A stretch of DNA of 64,000 nt from Streptomyces caelestis (GCF_014205255.1 NZ_JACHNE010000001.1:2542001-2606000); one strand, 5' to 3'. Shown: positions 7,353 to 16,034, counted from the first letter of the stretch. The notes: generated by a model not told the origin, from the letters alone. Program-made: numbers and translations.

Positions 7353-8600
7353 ATGACGGACAACACCGACAACCCCACACCATCCCCCTCCCGGCGCTCC
7401 CTGCTCGGCTGGGGCGGCGCGGGCCTGGCCCTCGGCGCCGCCGCGGCGGGCGGAGCGGTGGCGATGGCCCGCACGGACGACGACCCCGCGCCGGACGCCG
7501 GAACCGCGATCGCCTTCCACGGCGCGCACCAGGCCGGCATCGCCACCCCCGTCCAGGACCGGCTGCACTTCGCCGCGTTCGACGTGACGACCGACGACCG
7601 GGCGGAGTTCGTCCAGTTGCTGAAGGACTGGACGCAGGCCGCCCGCCGCATGACGGCCGGGCAGCCGGTGGGCGAGGGCGGCTACGGCGGCCTCCCGGAG
7701 GCACCCCCCGACGACACCGGCGAGGCCCTGGACCTGAAGCCCTCCCGCCTGACCCTCACGATCGGCTTCGGCCCGGGTCTGTTCGGGAAGTTCGGCCTGG
7801 CGGAGCAGCGACCGGCCGCCCTGGTGGACCTGCCGAAGTTCGCGGGCGACAACCTGGACAAGAACCGCAGCGGAGGCGACCTGTGCGTCCAGGCCTGCGC
7901 GGACGACCCCCAGGTCGCCGTGCACGCCGTCCGCAACCTGGCCCGCATCGGCTTCGGCAAGGTCGTCATCCGCTGGTCGCAGCTCGGCTTCGGCAAGACG
8001 TCGTCGACGACGCCCGAGGCGCAGACGCCGCGCAACCTGATGGGCTTCAAGGACGGCACCCGCAACATCGCGGCAACGGAGACGGGCCGGCTGGAGAAGT
8101 TCGTGTGGGTGGGCGAACAGGACGACCCGTCCTGGATGACGAACGGCTCCTACCTCGTCGCCCGACGCATCCGGATGCACATCGAGACGTGGGACCGCAC
8201 CTCGCTCCAGGAGCAGGAGGACATCTTCGGCCGCGACAAGGGCGAGGGTGCCCCGGTCGGCAAGGCGAAGGAGCGCGACGAGCCGTTCCTGAAGGCCATG
8301 AAGCCCGACGCGCACGTCCGGCTCGCGCACCCCGACACCAACCACGGCGCGACGATCCTGCGCCGCGGCTATTCCTTCACCGACGGCACGGACGGACTGG
8401 GCCGGCTGGACGCGGGCCTGTTCTTCCTGGCCTACCAGCGGGACGTCCGCGAGGGCTTCATCCCGATCCAGCGCAACCTGGCCACGGACGCGCTCAACGA
8501 GTACATCCAGCACGTGGGTTCGGCGCTCTTCGCGATCCCGCCAGGCGTTCGCGACAAGGACGACTGGTGGGGCCGGACGCTGTTCTCCGGGGAGGCGTAG
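7353..8600 (+). CDS. efeB: Deferrochelatase/peroxidase EfeB (Tat-exported DyP-type)
   Basis: 415 aa. Heme-dependent DyP-type peroxidase of the Efe system, proposed to oxidise Fe2+ or handle heme iron outside the membrane. The N terminus has a twin-arginine signal (SRRSLLGWGGAGLALGAAAAGG), so the folded heme protein would be exported by Tat. The DyP hallmark GxxDG is present as GFKDGTRN, and a His in DTNHGATILRRGYSF is the likely proximal heme ligand. Length matches family members. It sits between efeO (12 bp) and efeU (5 bp gap), clearly the same operon. Confidence 0.95.
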   Translation: MTDNTDNPTPSPSRRSLLGWGGAGLALGAAAAGGAVAMARTDDDPAPDAGTAIAFHGAHQAGIATPVQDRLHFAAFDVTTDDRAEFVQLLKDWTQAARRMTAGQPVGEGGYGGLPEAPPDDTGEALDLKPSRLTLTIGFGPGLFGKFGLAEQRPAALVDLPKFAGDNLDKNRSGGDLCVQACADDPQVAVHAVRNLARIGFGKVVIRWSQLGFGKTSSTTPEAQTPRNLMGFKDGTRNIAATETGRLEKFVWVGEQDDPSWMTNGSYLVARRIRMHIETWDRTSLQEQEDIFGRDKGEGAPVGKAKERDEPFLKAMKPDAHVRLAHPDTNHGATILRRGYSFTDGTDGLGRLDAGLFFLAYQRDVREGFIPIQRNLATDALNEYIQHVGSALFAIPPGVRDKDDWWGRTLFSGEA

Positions 8601-8605
8601 ACCCG

Positions 8606-9439
8606 ATGTTCTCCAACTACCTGATCGGTCTGCGCGAGGGCCTGGAGGCGAGCCTCGTCGTCTGCATCCTCATCGCCTACCTGGTCAAGACGGACCGCAG
8701 GGACGCGCTGCGGCCGATCTGGACCGGCATCGGCGTCGCCGTCGCCCTCGCGCTCGGCTTCGGCTGCGCCCTCGAATTCGGCTCCCAGGAACTGACGTTC
8801 CAGGCGCAGGAGGCGCTCGGCGGGTCCCTGTCGATCCTCGCGGTCGGTCTGGTGACGTGGATGGTGTTCTGGATGCGGCGCACCGCCCGGCACCTGAAGT
8901 CGGAACTGCACGGCAGGCTGGACGCGGCCCTCGCCATGGGCACGGGCGCGCTGGTCGCCACCGCGTTCCTGGCCGTGGGCCGGGAGGGCCTGGAGACGGC
9001 CCTGTTCGTCTGGGCCTCGGTCCACGCGGCGAGCGACGGCACGCCGCGGCCCCTTCTCGGTGTCGCGCTGGGCCTGTTGACGGCGATCCTCCTGGGTTGG
9101 CTGTTCTACCGGGGCGCCCTGCGCATCGATCTCGCCCGGTTCTTCACGTGGACCGGCGGCATGCTGGTCGTCGTCGCGGCGGGCGTCCTGGCGTACGGCT
9201 TCCACGACCTCCAGGAGGCGGGCTTCCTGCCCGGCCTCAACGACAAGGCCTTCGACATCTCCGGCACGATTCCTCCGGACAGTTGGTACGGCACGTTGCT
9301 CAAGGGCGTGTTCAACTTCCAGCCGGACCCGACGGTGCTCCAGGTCACGGTGTGGCTGCTGTACTTGATCCCGACGCTCGCGCTCTTCCTGGCACCGGTA
9401 GGGTTTGCCTCCAGGAAGGCGGTGCAGGCTGCCGACTGA
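8606..9439 (+). CDS. efeU: FTR1-family iron permease EfeU
   Basis: 277 aa, about seven transmembrane helices. It carries the iron into the cytoplasm. The two REGLE motifs expected for FTR1-type iron permeases are present: LREGLEASL near residue 10 and GREGLETAL near residue 130. The Glu and Arg of these motifs bind iron during transport. ATG at 8606 is preceded by GGGGAGG inside the 3' end of efeB, implying translational coupling. Third and last gene of the iron-boxed efe operon. Confidence 0.94.
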   Translation: MFSNYLIGLREGLEASLVVCILIAYLVKTDRRDALRPIWTGIGVAVALALGFGCALEFGSQELTFQAQEALGGSLSILAVGLVTWMVFWMRRTARHLKSELHGRLDAALAMGTGALVATAFLAVGREGLETALFVWASVHAASDGTPRPLLGVALGLLTAILLGWLFYRGALRIDLARFFTWTGGMLVVVAAGVLAYGFHDLQEAGFLPGLNDKAFDISGTIPPDSWYGTLLKGVFNFQPDPTVLQVTVWLLYLIPTLALFLAPVGFASRKAVQAAD

Positions 9440-9760
9440 GCTTTCGGTGTTCGTCAGCCGTCGTCTGTCGCAGTTGGTAGAGTCACTGGTGCCGGTCGGC
9501 GAAAGCCAAGCCGCCCGGCTGCTCCGCCCCCTGCGGCGGCAGGCAAAACGCGTTGCCCTTCGGGGCTTGGTCGCCGGGAGTGGCTCGGAGACCGAAAACG
9601 TACGTGGAGCCGGTGTAAGACCTGGCCTTGTCCGGGCTGTCGGCAGTGAAGCGTGCACCGTAGTCCCGCTTCAAGAGGAGCGGGAACGGACCTTCCGGGC
9701 AGAAATGGTCGGAATGCCAGGAGTCCTGAGACTCTCGGTAACGGAAGGTGAAGGAACCTG
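9440..9760. other. 321-bp interval with no confident gene
   Basis: This stretch between efeU and the next lipoprotein gene is slightly less GC-rich than its surroundings. A minus-strand frame at 9483-9674 (TTG start, 63 codons, roughly 80% GC at third positions) reads as a soluble peptide with YTGSTYVFGLRATPG, but it has no ribosome binding site and resembles nothing I know. Plus-strand GCAGTTGGTAGAGTC at 9470-9484 looks like a tRNA D-loop, but no cloverleaf can be built. It may be a remnant or an untranslated promoter region; GGAAGGTGAAGGA at its end is the ribosome binding site of the next gene. Confidence 0.35.
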
Positions 9761-10762
9761 ATGATCAGGCTTCGCGGCCCCCTAAGGCCGGGCAGGCTTG
9801 AGCGGAACGCGCTGATGGCGGCTTCGGTGGCCGCCATCTCGCTGACGGCGAGCGGATGCGTCGTGGTGCACGGCGAACGGGAAATCCTCCCGTCCACCAC
9901 CCGCGCCGAGGCCGCCGAGGCTCTCCAGGAGTTCACGACCGCGTACAACGAGGCCGACAAGGCCTACGACGCCTCCCTGGACGCCGACCACACCACCGGC
10001 GCCCTGGCCGACATCGACTCGGCACGCCTGAAGGCCGGGAAGGCGAACAGCCCGGACGGCAACCCGAACCACACGCCCCTGAAGCTGACGGACGCGAAGT
10101 ACACGATCCCCAAGAAGGCCGGCTGGCCCCGCTGGTTCCTCGTCGACGCGGCCGGCAACAAGGGCGGCACGGCCCGCTGGCTGCTCGTGTTCACCCGCAG
10201 CAGCCTGGACGACCCCTTCCAGGTCGCGTATCTCACCCTCGTCGCACCGGGCAAGGTCCCGGAGTTCAAGAAGGACGCGGACGGCTGGGCCGAGTCCGTC
10301 CCGGTGAACTCGACCGGCCTGGCCGCCGCCCCCGGCGACCTGAGCCAGGACTACACGGCCTACCTCAAGAACGGCTCAGAAACCTTCGCGGACGGCTCCC
10401 ACACCAGCCAGTGGCGCGCCCTGCGCAAGAAGAACGCCAAGAAGCCGGGCCTGGTCACCCAGTACATCGACGAACCGCTGACGAACGGCGACTACCAGCC
10501 CCTCGCCCTGCGCACCGCGGACGGCGGCGCACTGGTGTTCTTCACCACACGGCACTTCGAGAAGCAGACGGCTTACGCGGGCACGTCGTTCCCCGTCCCC
10601 AACAAGGATGTTCTCGCTCTGACGACCGGCGAGATCAAGCAGTCCCTCTTGATGGAGTTCGTCTCCAACGAGGTGGCGCTGGATCCGCCGCAGGGCAGCG
10701 GCAACCAGCGGGTGACGATCCTCGGCCGGATCCAGGGAATGACGTCGGCGGAAGGCTCGTAA
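9761..10762 (+). CDS. Putative lipoprotein (DUF8094-like), 333 aa
   Basis: The N terminus has positively charged residues, a hydrophobic stretch and a lipobox LTASGC (Cys about residue 33), so the product should be a membrane-anchored extracytoplasmic lipoprotein. The mature part is soluble, lacks repeats, and contains aromatic-rich strands (GWPRWFLVDAAGNKGGTARWLLVFTR) seen in a widespread Streptomyces lipoprotein family of unknown role. A strong GGAAGGTGAAGGA precedes the ATG. It follows the efe operon on the same strand but 320 bp away and without an iron box, so co-regulation is not indicated. Confidence 0.72.
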   Translation: MIRLRGPLRPGRLERNALMAASVAAISLTASGCVVVHGEREILPSTTRAEAAEALQEFTTAYNEADKAYDASLDADHTTGALADIDSARLKAGKANSPDGNPNHTPLKLTDAKYTIPKKAGWPRWFLVDAAGNKGGTARWLLVFTRSSLDDPFQVAYLTLVAPGKVPEFKKDADGWAESVPVNSTGLAAAPGDLSQDYTAYLKNGSETFADGSHTSQWRALRKKNAKKPGLVTQYIDEPLTNGDYQPLALRTADGGALVFFTTRHFEKQTAYAGTSFPVPNKDVLALTTGEIKQSLLMEFVSNEVALDPPQGSGNQRVTILGRIQGMTSAEGS

Positions 10763-10779
10763 GGGCGGAGCGGACCGGC

Positions 10780-11517
10780 TCAGTGCCGTCGCACCGGCCA
10801 GGCCGACCCGGCCTGGTCGGATTCCTCACCGGCGTACCGGGCGCCGGCCTCGGTCAGGGTCTCCAGCAGGGTCAGCGGATCCGGCAGCGGATGCTCGGGC
10901 CCGCGCACCCAGTGCACCGTCTGGTCCTCGCCGGGCAGCCGCGCCGGCGGTACGAGGACGTAGGAGCCACGGCAGTGCCACCGCAGCCCGGGGTGCTCGT
11001 CCATCGTCTCGGGGTGGCAGTCCAGTTCGCACGGCCACCACTCGTCCTCGTCCTCGGGCGTCCCGCGGGTGAGGGTGAAGAACAGCATGCGGCCGTCGTC
11101 GCTCTCGGCGACGGGACCGACCTCGACACCGTCGGCGAGCAGCCGCTCCAACGCACTGCGACCGGCATCCAGGGGCACGTCGAGGACGTCGTGCACCATG
11201 CCGGTCGCGGTGATGAAGTTGGCCTGCGGCTGATGGCGGGCCCAGCGCTCGATCTGGGCGCGGTCGGTGGTCGACTGCGTCTGCCAGGCGAAGGACACCG
11301 GATGCCGGGCCGGGGTGGGACAGCCGACGCGGTCGCAGGAGCAGCGGTAGCCGGCCGGGTGCGCGGCGGGCGCGAGCGGCAGTCCGGCGCCGGCGGCGGC
11401 GAGCAGCAGGTCCTCACGGCCGCCGTCACCGGCGGTCTCCTTCGGCCGGCGCCCGGCGCGCAGCCACTGGGTGAGTTTGCCCTGCAGGCCGGTCCTGCCG
11501 CCGTACTCCGCGCTCAT
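10780..11517 (-). CDS. PrimPol-like (bifunctional DNA primase/polymerase N-terminal domain) protein
   Basis: 245 aa. The region CSCDRVGCPTPARHP followed by AQIERWARHQPQANFITATG is the conserved front of the actinomycete PrimPol N-terminal domain family, which places a Cys-rich loop before the substrate pocket. The usual acidic catalytic pair is not obvious (VLDVPLDAGRSAL aligns where DxD/E would be), so catalytic activity is doubtful. C-terminal half has aromatic-rich strands (WWPCELDCHPETM, LRWHCRGSYVLVPP). Alone, not next to a phage or plasmid gene. Many Streptomyces chromosomes carry such stand-alone copies with no known role. Confidence 0.68.
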   Translation of the reverse strand: MSAEYGGRTGLQGKLTQWLRAGRRPKETAGDGGREDLLLAAAGAGLPLAPAAHPAGYRCSCDRVGCPTPARHPVSFAWQTQSTTDRAQIERWARHQPQANFITATGMVHDVLDVPLDAGRSALERLLADGVEVGPVAESDDGRMLFFTLTRGTPEDEDEWWPCELDCHPETMDEHPGLRWHCRGSYVLVPPARLPGEDQTVHWVRGPEHPLPDPLTLLETLTEAGARYAGEESDQAGSAWPVRRH

Positions 11518-11528
11518 CTATCCCCTCG

Positions 11529-11700
11529 CCTCGCTGTCGTGCGGAACAGCATGCCTTATGGTCCCATCTTCCCGCGCCCCGGGGGGCCAGTGCCCACATC
11601 CGGGGCAGGAGGGCCGAGACATGTACCGGTGGGGCGAGGCATATGCCCGTGGGGCGAGGCGTACTCCACACCGTGATCGGGTGTCATTGCCTGCTTTGCC
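11529..11700. promoter_or_regulatory. Divergent promoter region with direct repeats
   Basis: This ~170-bp stretch separates the minus-strand PrimPol-like gene from the plus-strand phosphodiesterase. It contains two direct copies of CGTGGGGCGAGGC-like sequence (about 11626-11660: CCGGTGGGGCGAGGC and CCCGTGGGGCGAGGC) spaced about 19 bp apart, around a palindromic GGCATATGCC. Two turns of helix between copies could suit a regulator, but no known operator is recognised. Confidence 0.3.
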
Positions 11701-11727
11701 ATGACATGGCGCCCTACCGTGGTCGCC

Positions 11728-12624
11728 ATGGTCACAAGGATCGCGCTGACGGGCCTCGCCTCCGCGGTTTCGGTGGTCTCGCTGACCCTCACGGGACCGG
11801 CCGGTGCCGCCTCGACTCTGCCGACGGGCGTCCGTCCGCCGGAGGGACGCACCCGTCCACTGGAGTGGGGCACCGGCCCTCTGACCGCGGCGGCGCTCCC
11901 CCGGATCACGTACGTCGCCCACCGCGGCGGTGCCCGCGAGGTCCCCGAGAACAGCATGACGGGGCTGATGGCCGCCTACGAGCGCGGTACGGCGCAGGTG
12001 CTGGACTTCGACACGCGGCTGCTGCGCGACGGCACGCCCGTGGTGTTCCACGACGAGACGCTGAACCGCACCACCTACCTGGGCGGCGCGGTGCGCGGCC
12101 TCGACGCCCGGGAGTGGCAGGGCGTCCGGCTGCGCCCGAAGGACGCGCTGCCCGGCAGCTGGCGGTCGGAACGGCCGCCGACGGTCGCGGAGGTGCTGGA
12201 TCGTTTCGGCGGGCGGATCGTGCTGATGCTGGAGGCGAAGGACCCGCGGAGCCTCGACCGGCTGGCCGGGCTGATCCGGGCCCGTGGCCTGACCCGCTCG
12301 GTGTTCGTGAACTCCAACGACCCGGAGGTGGCCCGGCGCGCCCATCGCCTGGGCCTGCTCGCCCAGTTGTGGCGCTCGGCGCGGCAACTGCGCACGGACC
12401 GCCCGGAGCGCTGGCGGTCGTACGTGGACCTGCTGGACGTGGACCACCGGGCGCGTGACGCGGACCTCGTGCGGGCGGTGAACTCGGGGATCCGGCGGGT
12501 GTGGGCGCACACCGTGGTGACGGACGCGCAGCGGGACCGGGTGCTGGCGCTGGGCTGCGACGGGGTGATCACGGACGCGCCGGGGCGTCTCGCGCGGGCC
12601 GCTCAGCGGGGCGCGAGACCGTGA
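11728..12624 (+). CDS. Secreted glycerophosphodiester phosphodiesterase
   Basis: 298 aa from the ATG at 11728. Hydrolyses glycerophosphodiesters to glycerol-3-phosphate and an alcohol. A signal peptide (MVTRIALTGLASAVSVVSLTLTGPAGAAS) points to secretion. GDPD hallmarks are AHRGGAREVPENS (catalytic His, metal-binding Glu), DFDTRLLRDGTPVVFHDETLNRTT (second catalytic His) and LMLEAKD. The start was chosen at 11728 because TACCGT, a -10-like hexamer, ends 7 nt upstream, suggesting a leaderless message; an ATG 27 nt earlier would spoil the signal peptide. Convergent with the TetR gene. Confidence 0.86.
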   Translation: MVTRIALTGLASAVSVVSLTLTGPAGAASTLPTGVRPPEGRTRPLEWGTGPLTAAALPRITYVAHRGGAREVPENSMTGLMAAYERGTAQVLDFDTRLLRDGTPVVFHDETLNRTTYLGGAVRGLDAREWQGVRLRPKDALPGSWRSERPPTVAEVLDRFGGRIVLMLEAKDPRSLDRLAGLIRARGLTRSVFVNSNDPEVARRAHRLGLLAQLWRSARQLRTDRPERWRSYVDLLDVDHRARDADLVRAVNSGIRRVWAHTVVTDAQRDRVLALGCDGVITDAPGRLARAAQRGARP

Positions 12625-13238
12625 AGGGCGTAGTCGACGAGGGTGTCGGTGTACTCGTAGGAGATCGGGCCGGTGTGCTGGAGCCAGCGCTGGGCGAGCG
12701 GGGAGATGAAGAACTCCAGGGCGATGCGCGGGTCGATCTCGGGCCGCACCTGGCCGGCGTCCTGCGCGGCGCGCAGCCGGCCGATGTAGAGGTCGAGTGA
12801 GGGCTGCATCAGCTTGGCCACGAGCTCGCGACCGAGGTGCTCGTTCACCACGCCCTCGGCGGCCAGCGCACGGGACGGCGCCTCGAACCTCGGGTCGCGC
12901 AACTGGTCGACGGTGGCGCGCAGGACGGCCTTGACGTCGGCGGCGAGGTCGCCGCTGTCGGGGAAGGCGTACGGCACCGGTCCCGCTTCCCGCAGGGACT
13001 GCTCGCCCAGGTCGAGGAACGCCTCCATCAGCACGTCCGCCTTCGACGACCACCAGCGGTAGATCGTCTGCTTCCCGACACCGGCGCGGGCGGCGATGCC
13101 CTCGATGGTGGTCTTCGGGTAACCGACCTCCACGACGAGCGCGAGGGCGGCTTCGTAGATGGCGCGGCGGGACTTCTCGCTGCGCCGGGTGGAGTCGGGG
13201 GCGGGCTTGGCGGGCTGAGCGGACTTCCGTGCGGGCAT
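12603..13238 (-). CDS. TetR-family transcriptional regulator
   Basis: 211 aa. N-terminal helix-turn-helix: RAIYEAALALVVEVGYPKTTIEGIAARAGVGKQTIYRWWSSK at about residues 27-68 is a textbook TetR DNA-binding domain with a GVGKQTIYRWW recognition helix. The ligand domain (FFISPLAQRWLQHTGPISYEYTDTLVDYAL) is of the TetR_C type common in actinomycetes. Two perfect palindromes lie just upstream (13262-13274, 13298-13316), so autoregulation is likely, with the divergent small gene as a second target. Its 3' end overlaps the phosphodiesterase gene by 22 bp. The inducer is unknown. Confidence 0.9.
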   Translation of the reverse strand: MPARKSAQPAKPAPDSTRRSEKSRRAIYEAALALVVEVGYPKTTIEGIAARAGVGKQTIYRWWSSKADVLMEAFLDLGEQSLREAGPVPYAFPDSGDLAADVKAVLRATVDQLRDPRFEAPSRALAAEGVVNEHLGRELVAKLMQPSLDLYIGRLRAAQDAGQVRPEIDPRIALEFFISPLAQRWLQHTGPISYEYTDTLVDYALHGLAPR

Positions 13239-13261
13239 GGGTCGAATTTATCAGGTTGACA

Positions 13262-13274
13262 AGACGGAGCGTCT
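13262..13274. promoter_or_regulatory. Palindromic operator 1 of the TetR regulator
   Basis: AGACGGAGCGTCT is a perfect inverted repeat (AGACG-GAG-CGTCT), 24 bp upstream of the TetR start. It shares the AGACG/CGTCT half-sites with the second palindrome 24 bp further on. Confidence 0.65.
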
Positions 13275-13297
13275 CGCCGGACAGTGGAGCGGTACGC

Positions 13298-13316
13298 ACG
13301 AGACGAACCGTCTCGT
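13298..13316. promoter_or_regulatory. Palindromic operator 2 of the TetR regulator
   Basis: ACGAGACGAACCGTCTCGT is a perfect 19-bp inverted repeat with 8-bp arms and an AAC centre. It lies between the divergent TetR gene and the small DUF6243-like gene, the usual position for a TetR operator. Confidence 0.72.
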
Positions 13317-13346
13317 TGCAGGCGGGGCGTGGGAAAGGAGTCCGAC

Positions 13347-13556
13347 ATGGCCCGAGGCGGAGCCGGAAACCTGCTGGGTGTCGGCGGATCGCGCCAGAAG
13401 CTCGGCCGCGATGCTCTGCGCGGCGGCGGCCGGGGCGGCCGGATCGGCGGCGGCCTCGATCCGCAGGCCCAGAAGCGCGAGTTGCTGCGCAAGCTCCAGG
13501 AGAAACGGCAGCAGCAGGAACGACAGGAGGGCCGTACGACCGACAAGTCGTCGTGA
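13347..13556 (+). CDS. Small basic glycine-rich protein (DUF6243-like), 69 aa
   Basis: MARGGAGNLLGVGGSRQKLGRDALRGGG followed by a Lys/Gln-rich helix (QKRELLRKLQEKRQQQERQ). The NLLGVGGxRxxLxRxALRGGGR pattern matches a small streptomycete family of unknown function that I know as DUF6243. GAAAGGAG sits 6 nt before the ATG at 13347, which fixes the start and excludes the longer in-frame GTG/ATG options. The product is strongly basic and may bind nucleic acid, but that is inference. It is divergent from TetR and sits just downstream of the palindromic operators. Confidence 0.72.
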   Translation: MARGGAGNLLGVGGSRQKLGRDALRGGGRGGRIGGGLDPQAQKRELLRKLQEKRQQQERQEGRTTDKSS

Positions 13557-13672
13557 GCCTCCCCCGCCCGGGGGAGGCGGTCCCCTCGCGCGCGGGATCC
13601 TCACGGGACGTCCGGCGGGTGTACTGAAGCGGCCGAGAAACCGCGACCGACGGACACCCGGGAGGACTCACC

Positions 13673-15064
13673 ATGCGCGTGTGGACGAGACGACGACTGC
13701 TCACTTCGGCGGCGACGGCCGTCTCGGCGGCGGGTCTCGCCGCGACGACGGCCCTGCCCGCCCGGGCGGCGGCCGGAGCGGCCCGTCCCGGCACCGGCGA
13801 CATCGCGGACGCGCTGCGGGCACTGCCCGGTCTGCGACTGATCGAGGAGCGGCAGGACGCCGAAGCGGGGTACCGGCACTTCGTCCTGGGCCTGCGCCAG
13901 CCGGTCGACCACACGAACCCCGCGGCCGGCACCTTCGAGCAGCGCCTCATCCTGCTGCACACCGCCGCCGACCGTCCCATGGTCCTCACCACCACGGGCT
14001 ACCACGCGGTCCTCTCGCCCTGGCGGAGCGAACCGACGATCCTGCTCGGCGCCAACCAACTCCAGGTGGAGCACCGCTACTTCGGCACATCCCGCCCGGC
14101 GGGGACCGGCTACGCCCACCTCACGATCCGCCAGGCCGCCGACGACCACCACCGCGTCGTCCGCCTCTTCCGCCGGCTCTACCACGGCGCGTGGATCTCC
14201 ACCGGCAGCAGCAAGGGCGGCTTGGCGACGGTCTACCACCGCCGCTTCCACCCCCAGGACGTCGACGGCACGGTGGTCTACTCGGCTCCGAACAACGTCG
14301 ACGACCGCGACGACTCCGCCTACCTGCGCTTCCTGGCGACGGTCGGCACCCCCGCGGGCCGCGAGGCCGTCAAGTCCGCACAGCGGCGGCTGCTGCTCGA
14401 CCGGGCCGGGATGGTCGCCCGTTACGAGGCCTGGGCGGCCGCCCACAACGACACCTTCCGCATCATCGGCAGCGCCGACCAGGCCTTCGAGATCGCCGTG
14501 CTGCGCGTACTGTTCATGTTCTGGCAGCGGGGCAGCGCGGCCGACGTCGCCAGGATCCCCGGCCTGGAGGCCACGGCCGACGAGCTGTACACCTGGCTCT
14601 ACGACACGGCGGGACTGCCTCTCTACGCCGACACGGCGGCGCGGCGCTACGTCCCGTACTGGTACCAGATCGGCACGCAGCTGGGGTACGGCGACGTCCC
14701 CACCGACCATCTGGCGGACCTGATACGCCACTCCGGCGGCATCGAGGCGCGCAACTTCGTCCCCCGGGACATCCCCATGGCCTTCGACGCGGCGGCCATG
14801 CCGGATATCGACCGCTGGGTCCGCCGGCGCGGCAGCCGCATGCTGGTCGTCAACGGCACCCAGGACCCTTCCGTGGCCGAGTACTTCGACCCCGGCGGCC
14901 ACGACTCCCGGGTCCTCTGGGTCCCGGGAGGCAACCACAACATCGAGATCGCGAACCTGTCCCCCGCCGACCGGGCGTCGGCGGAGGAGGCGTTGTTCCG
15001 CTGGGCCGGTCAGGGCGCCGGCGGCCAGGCGTCTCCCCAGTCCGCGTCCCGGGCCGCCTTGTAA
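13673..15064 (+). CDS. Secreted S37-family peptidase (prolyl tri/tetrapeptidyl aminopeptidase type)
   Basis: 463 aa. S37 enzymes release tri- or tetrapeptides from N termini and act outside the cell. The N terminus has a Tat-like signal (TRRRLLTSAATAVSAAGLAATTALPARA). The nucleophile motif GSSKGG (ISTGSSKGGL, about residue 180) and the strands MVLTTTGYH and NQLQVEHRYFG are those of the PS-10/SM-PTP family. The candidate acid and base lie in NGTQDPS and GGNHNIE near the C terminus. GGGAGGACTCACC precedes the ATG. The last 55 bp overlap the convergent Rsm22-like gene. Assigned from motifs; substrate length specificity cannot be read. Confidence 0.85.
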   Translation: MRVWTRRRLLTSAATAVSAAGLAATTALPARAAAGAARPGTGDIADALRALPGLRLIEERQDAEAGYRHFVLGLRQPVDHTNPAAGTFEQRLILLHTAADRPMVLTTTGYHAVLSPWRSEPTILLGANQLQVEHRYFGTSRPAGTGYAHLTIRQAADDHHRVVRLFRRLYHGAWISTGSSKGGLATVYHRRFHPQDVDGTVVYSAPNNVDDRDDSAYLRFLATVGTPAGREAVKSAQRRLLLDRAGMVARYEAWAAAHNDTFRIIGSADQAFEIAVLRVLFMFWQRGSAADVARIPGLEATADELYTWLYDTAGLPLYADTAARRYVPYWYQIGTQLGYGDVPTDHLADLIRHSGGIEARNFVPRDIPMAFDAAAMPDIDRWVRRRGSRMLVVNGTQDPSVAEYFDPGGHDSRVLWVPGGNHNIEIANLSPADRASAEEALFRWAGQGAGGQASPQSASRAAL

Positions 15065-15996
15065 AGATCGCCGTGGCGCTTGGTGACGGTGGTGCGGTGC
15101 AGGGACGGTTCGGTCTCGCACAGGTCGAGGAGGACCTGGCCCTTGCGGATCTGCGGGCGCCGGACGACCCGGGAGGATGCCGGGGTGACCGGGAAGCGGG
15201 CGGCGGCGACGTAGCTGAACTTCTCGTCCTCGTAGGGGAGGGAGCCGCCCTTGACCTGGCGGTGCAGGGAGGAACGGCTGACCCGGGCGGAGAAGTGGCA
15301 CCAGTCCGTGCCCGGGGCGATGGGGCAGGCGGCGCTGTGCGGGCAGGGGGCGGCGACGTGGAAGCCGGTGCCGACCAGCCGGTCGCGGGCCTCGATGACG
15401 CGGGCGTAGCCGTCGGGGGTGCCGGGCTCGACGATCACCACGGCCTGGGCCGCGGCCGCGGCGGCGTCGACGAGGGCGGTGCGGTCGGGGGCGGTCAGCT
15501 CGTTGAGGACGTAGGAGACGGTGACGAGATCAGTGCTCTCCAGGGTGAGCGCCGCTCCGATCCGAGAGCGCTGCCACCGTACGTCCCGCAGGGCCGGGTC
15601 GGCCTCGGCGATCTCCCGGCCGAGCGCGAGCGCGGGCTCGGCCCAGTCGAGCACGGTGACGGGCCGCTTTCCGCCCCAGGTCGCGCTCACCGCCCAGGCC
15701 GCGGCACCCGTACCGCCGCCGACGTCCACATGGTCGCCGGGCACCCACCCGGGCACGGCCTCCGCGAACGCCTCCAGCGCGGAGTGGACCGCCTCGAAGG
15801 TCGCGGGCATGCGGTAGGCGGCGTAGGCGGCGACGTCGGCCCGGTCGCGGAGGATGGGAGCGTCGGTCGGGGTGGCCCCGCGATAGCTGGCGATCAGCCG
15901 CTCGACCGCCTGCGCGGCCTGCCGGGGCGGCAGTCCGTCGAGCAGACCGGCGAGGGCGGCGCGGAGGGTTTCGGCCGGGGGTGCGGGGGCGTTCAC
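15010..15996 (-). CDS. Rsm22-like small ribosomal subunit methyltransferase
   Basis: 328 aa. SAM-dependent methyltransferase domain: HVDVGGGTGAAAWA (motif I) and VTVSYVLNEL (post-I/IV) identify the Rsm22 family, mitochondrial homologs of which help assemble the small ribosomal subunit. The Cys-rich motif CPHSAACPIAPGTDWCHF is the family signature and probably binds an Fe-S cluster or zinc. C-terminal basic RPQIRKGQVLLDLC also fits. ATG at 15996. Followed by the serine hydrolase gene 38 bp upstream on the same strand, so the two may be in one operon. Actual RNA target in bacteria is not established. Confidence 0.85.
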   Translation of the reverse strand: MNAPAPPAETLRAALAGLLDGLPPRQAAQAVERLIASYRGATPTDAPILRDRADVAAYAAYRMPATFEAVHSALEAFAEAVPGWVPGDHVDVGGGTGAAAWAVSATWGGKRPVTVLDWAEPALALGREIAEADPALRDVRWQRSRIGAALTLESTDLVTVSYVLNELTAPDRTALVDAAAAAAQAVVIVEPGTPDGYARVIEARDRLVGTGFHVAAPCPHSAACPIAPGTDWCHFSARVSRSSLHRQVKGGSLPYEDEKFSYVAAARFPVTPASSRVVRRPQIRKGQVLLDLCETEPSLHRTTVTKRHGDLYKAARDADWGDAWPPAP

Positions 15997-16034
15997 CCGG
16001 CGATTCTACGAGGGCGTGGACCACCCCGCCGCCC

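Noticed and set aside
6323..9439. A 1038-codon open frame across efeO, efeB and efeU
   Set aside because: Only its last part (efeU, from 8606) is real. The rest is an Arg/Gly/Pro-rich shadow of efeO and efeB.
9470..9484. tRNA gene suggested by GTTGGTAGAG
   Set aside because: No acceptor, anticodon or T arm can be paired around it.
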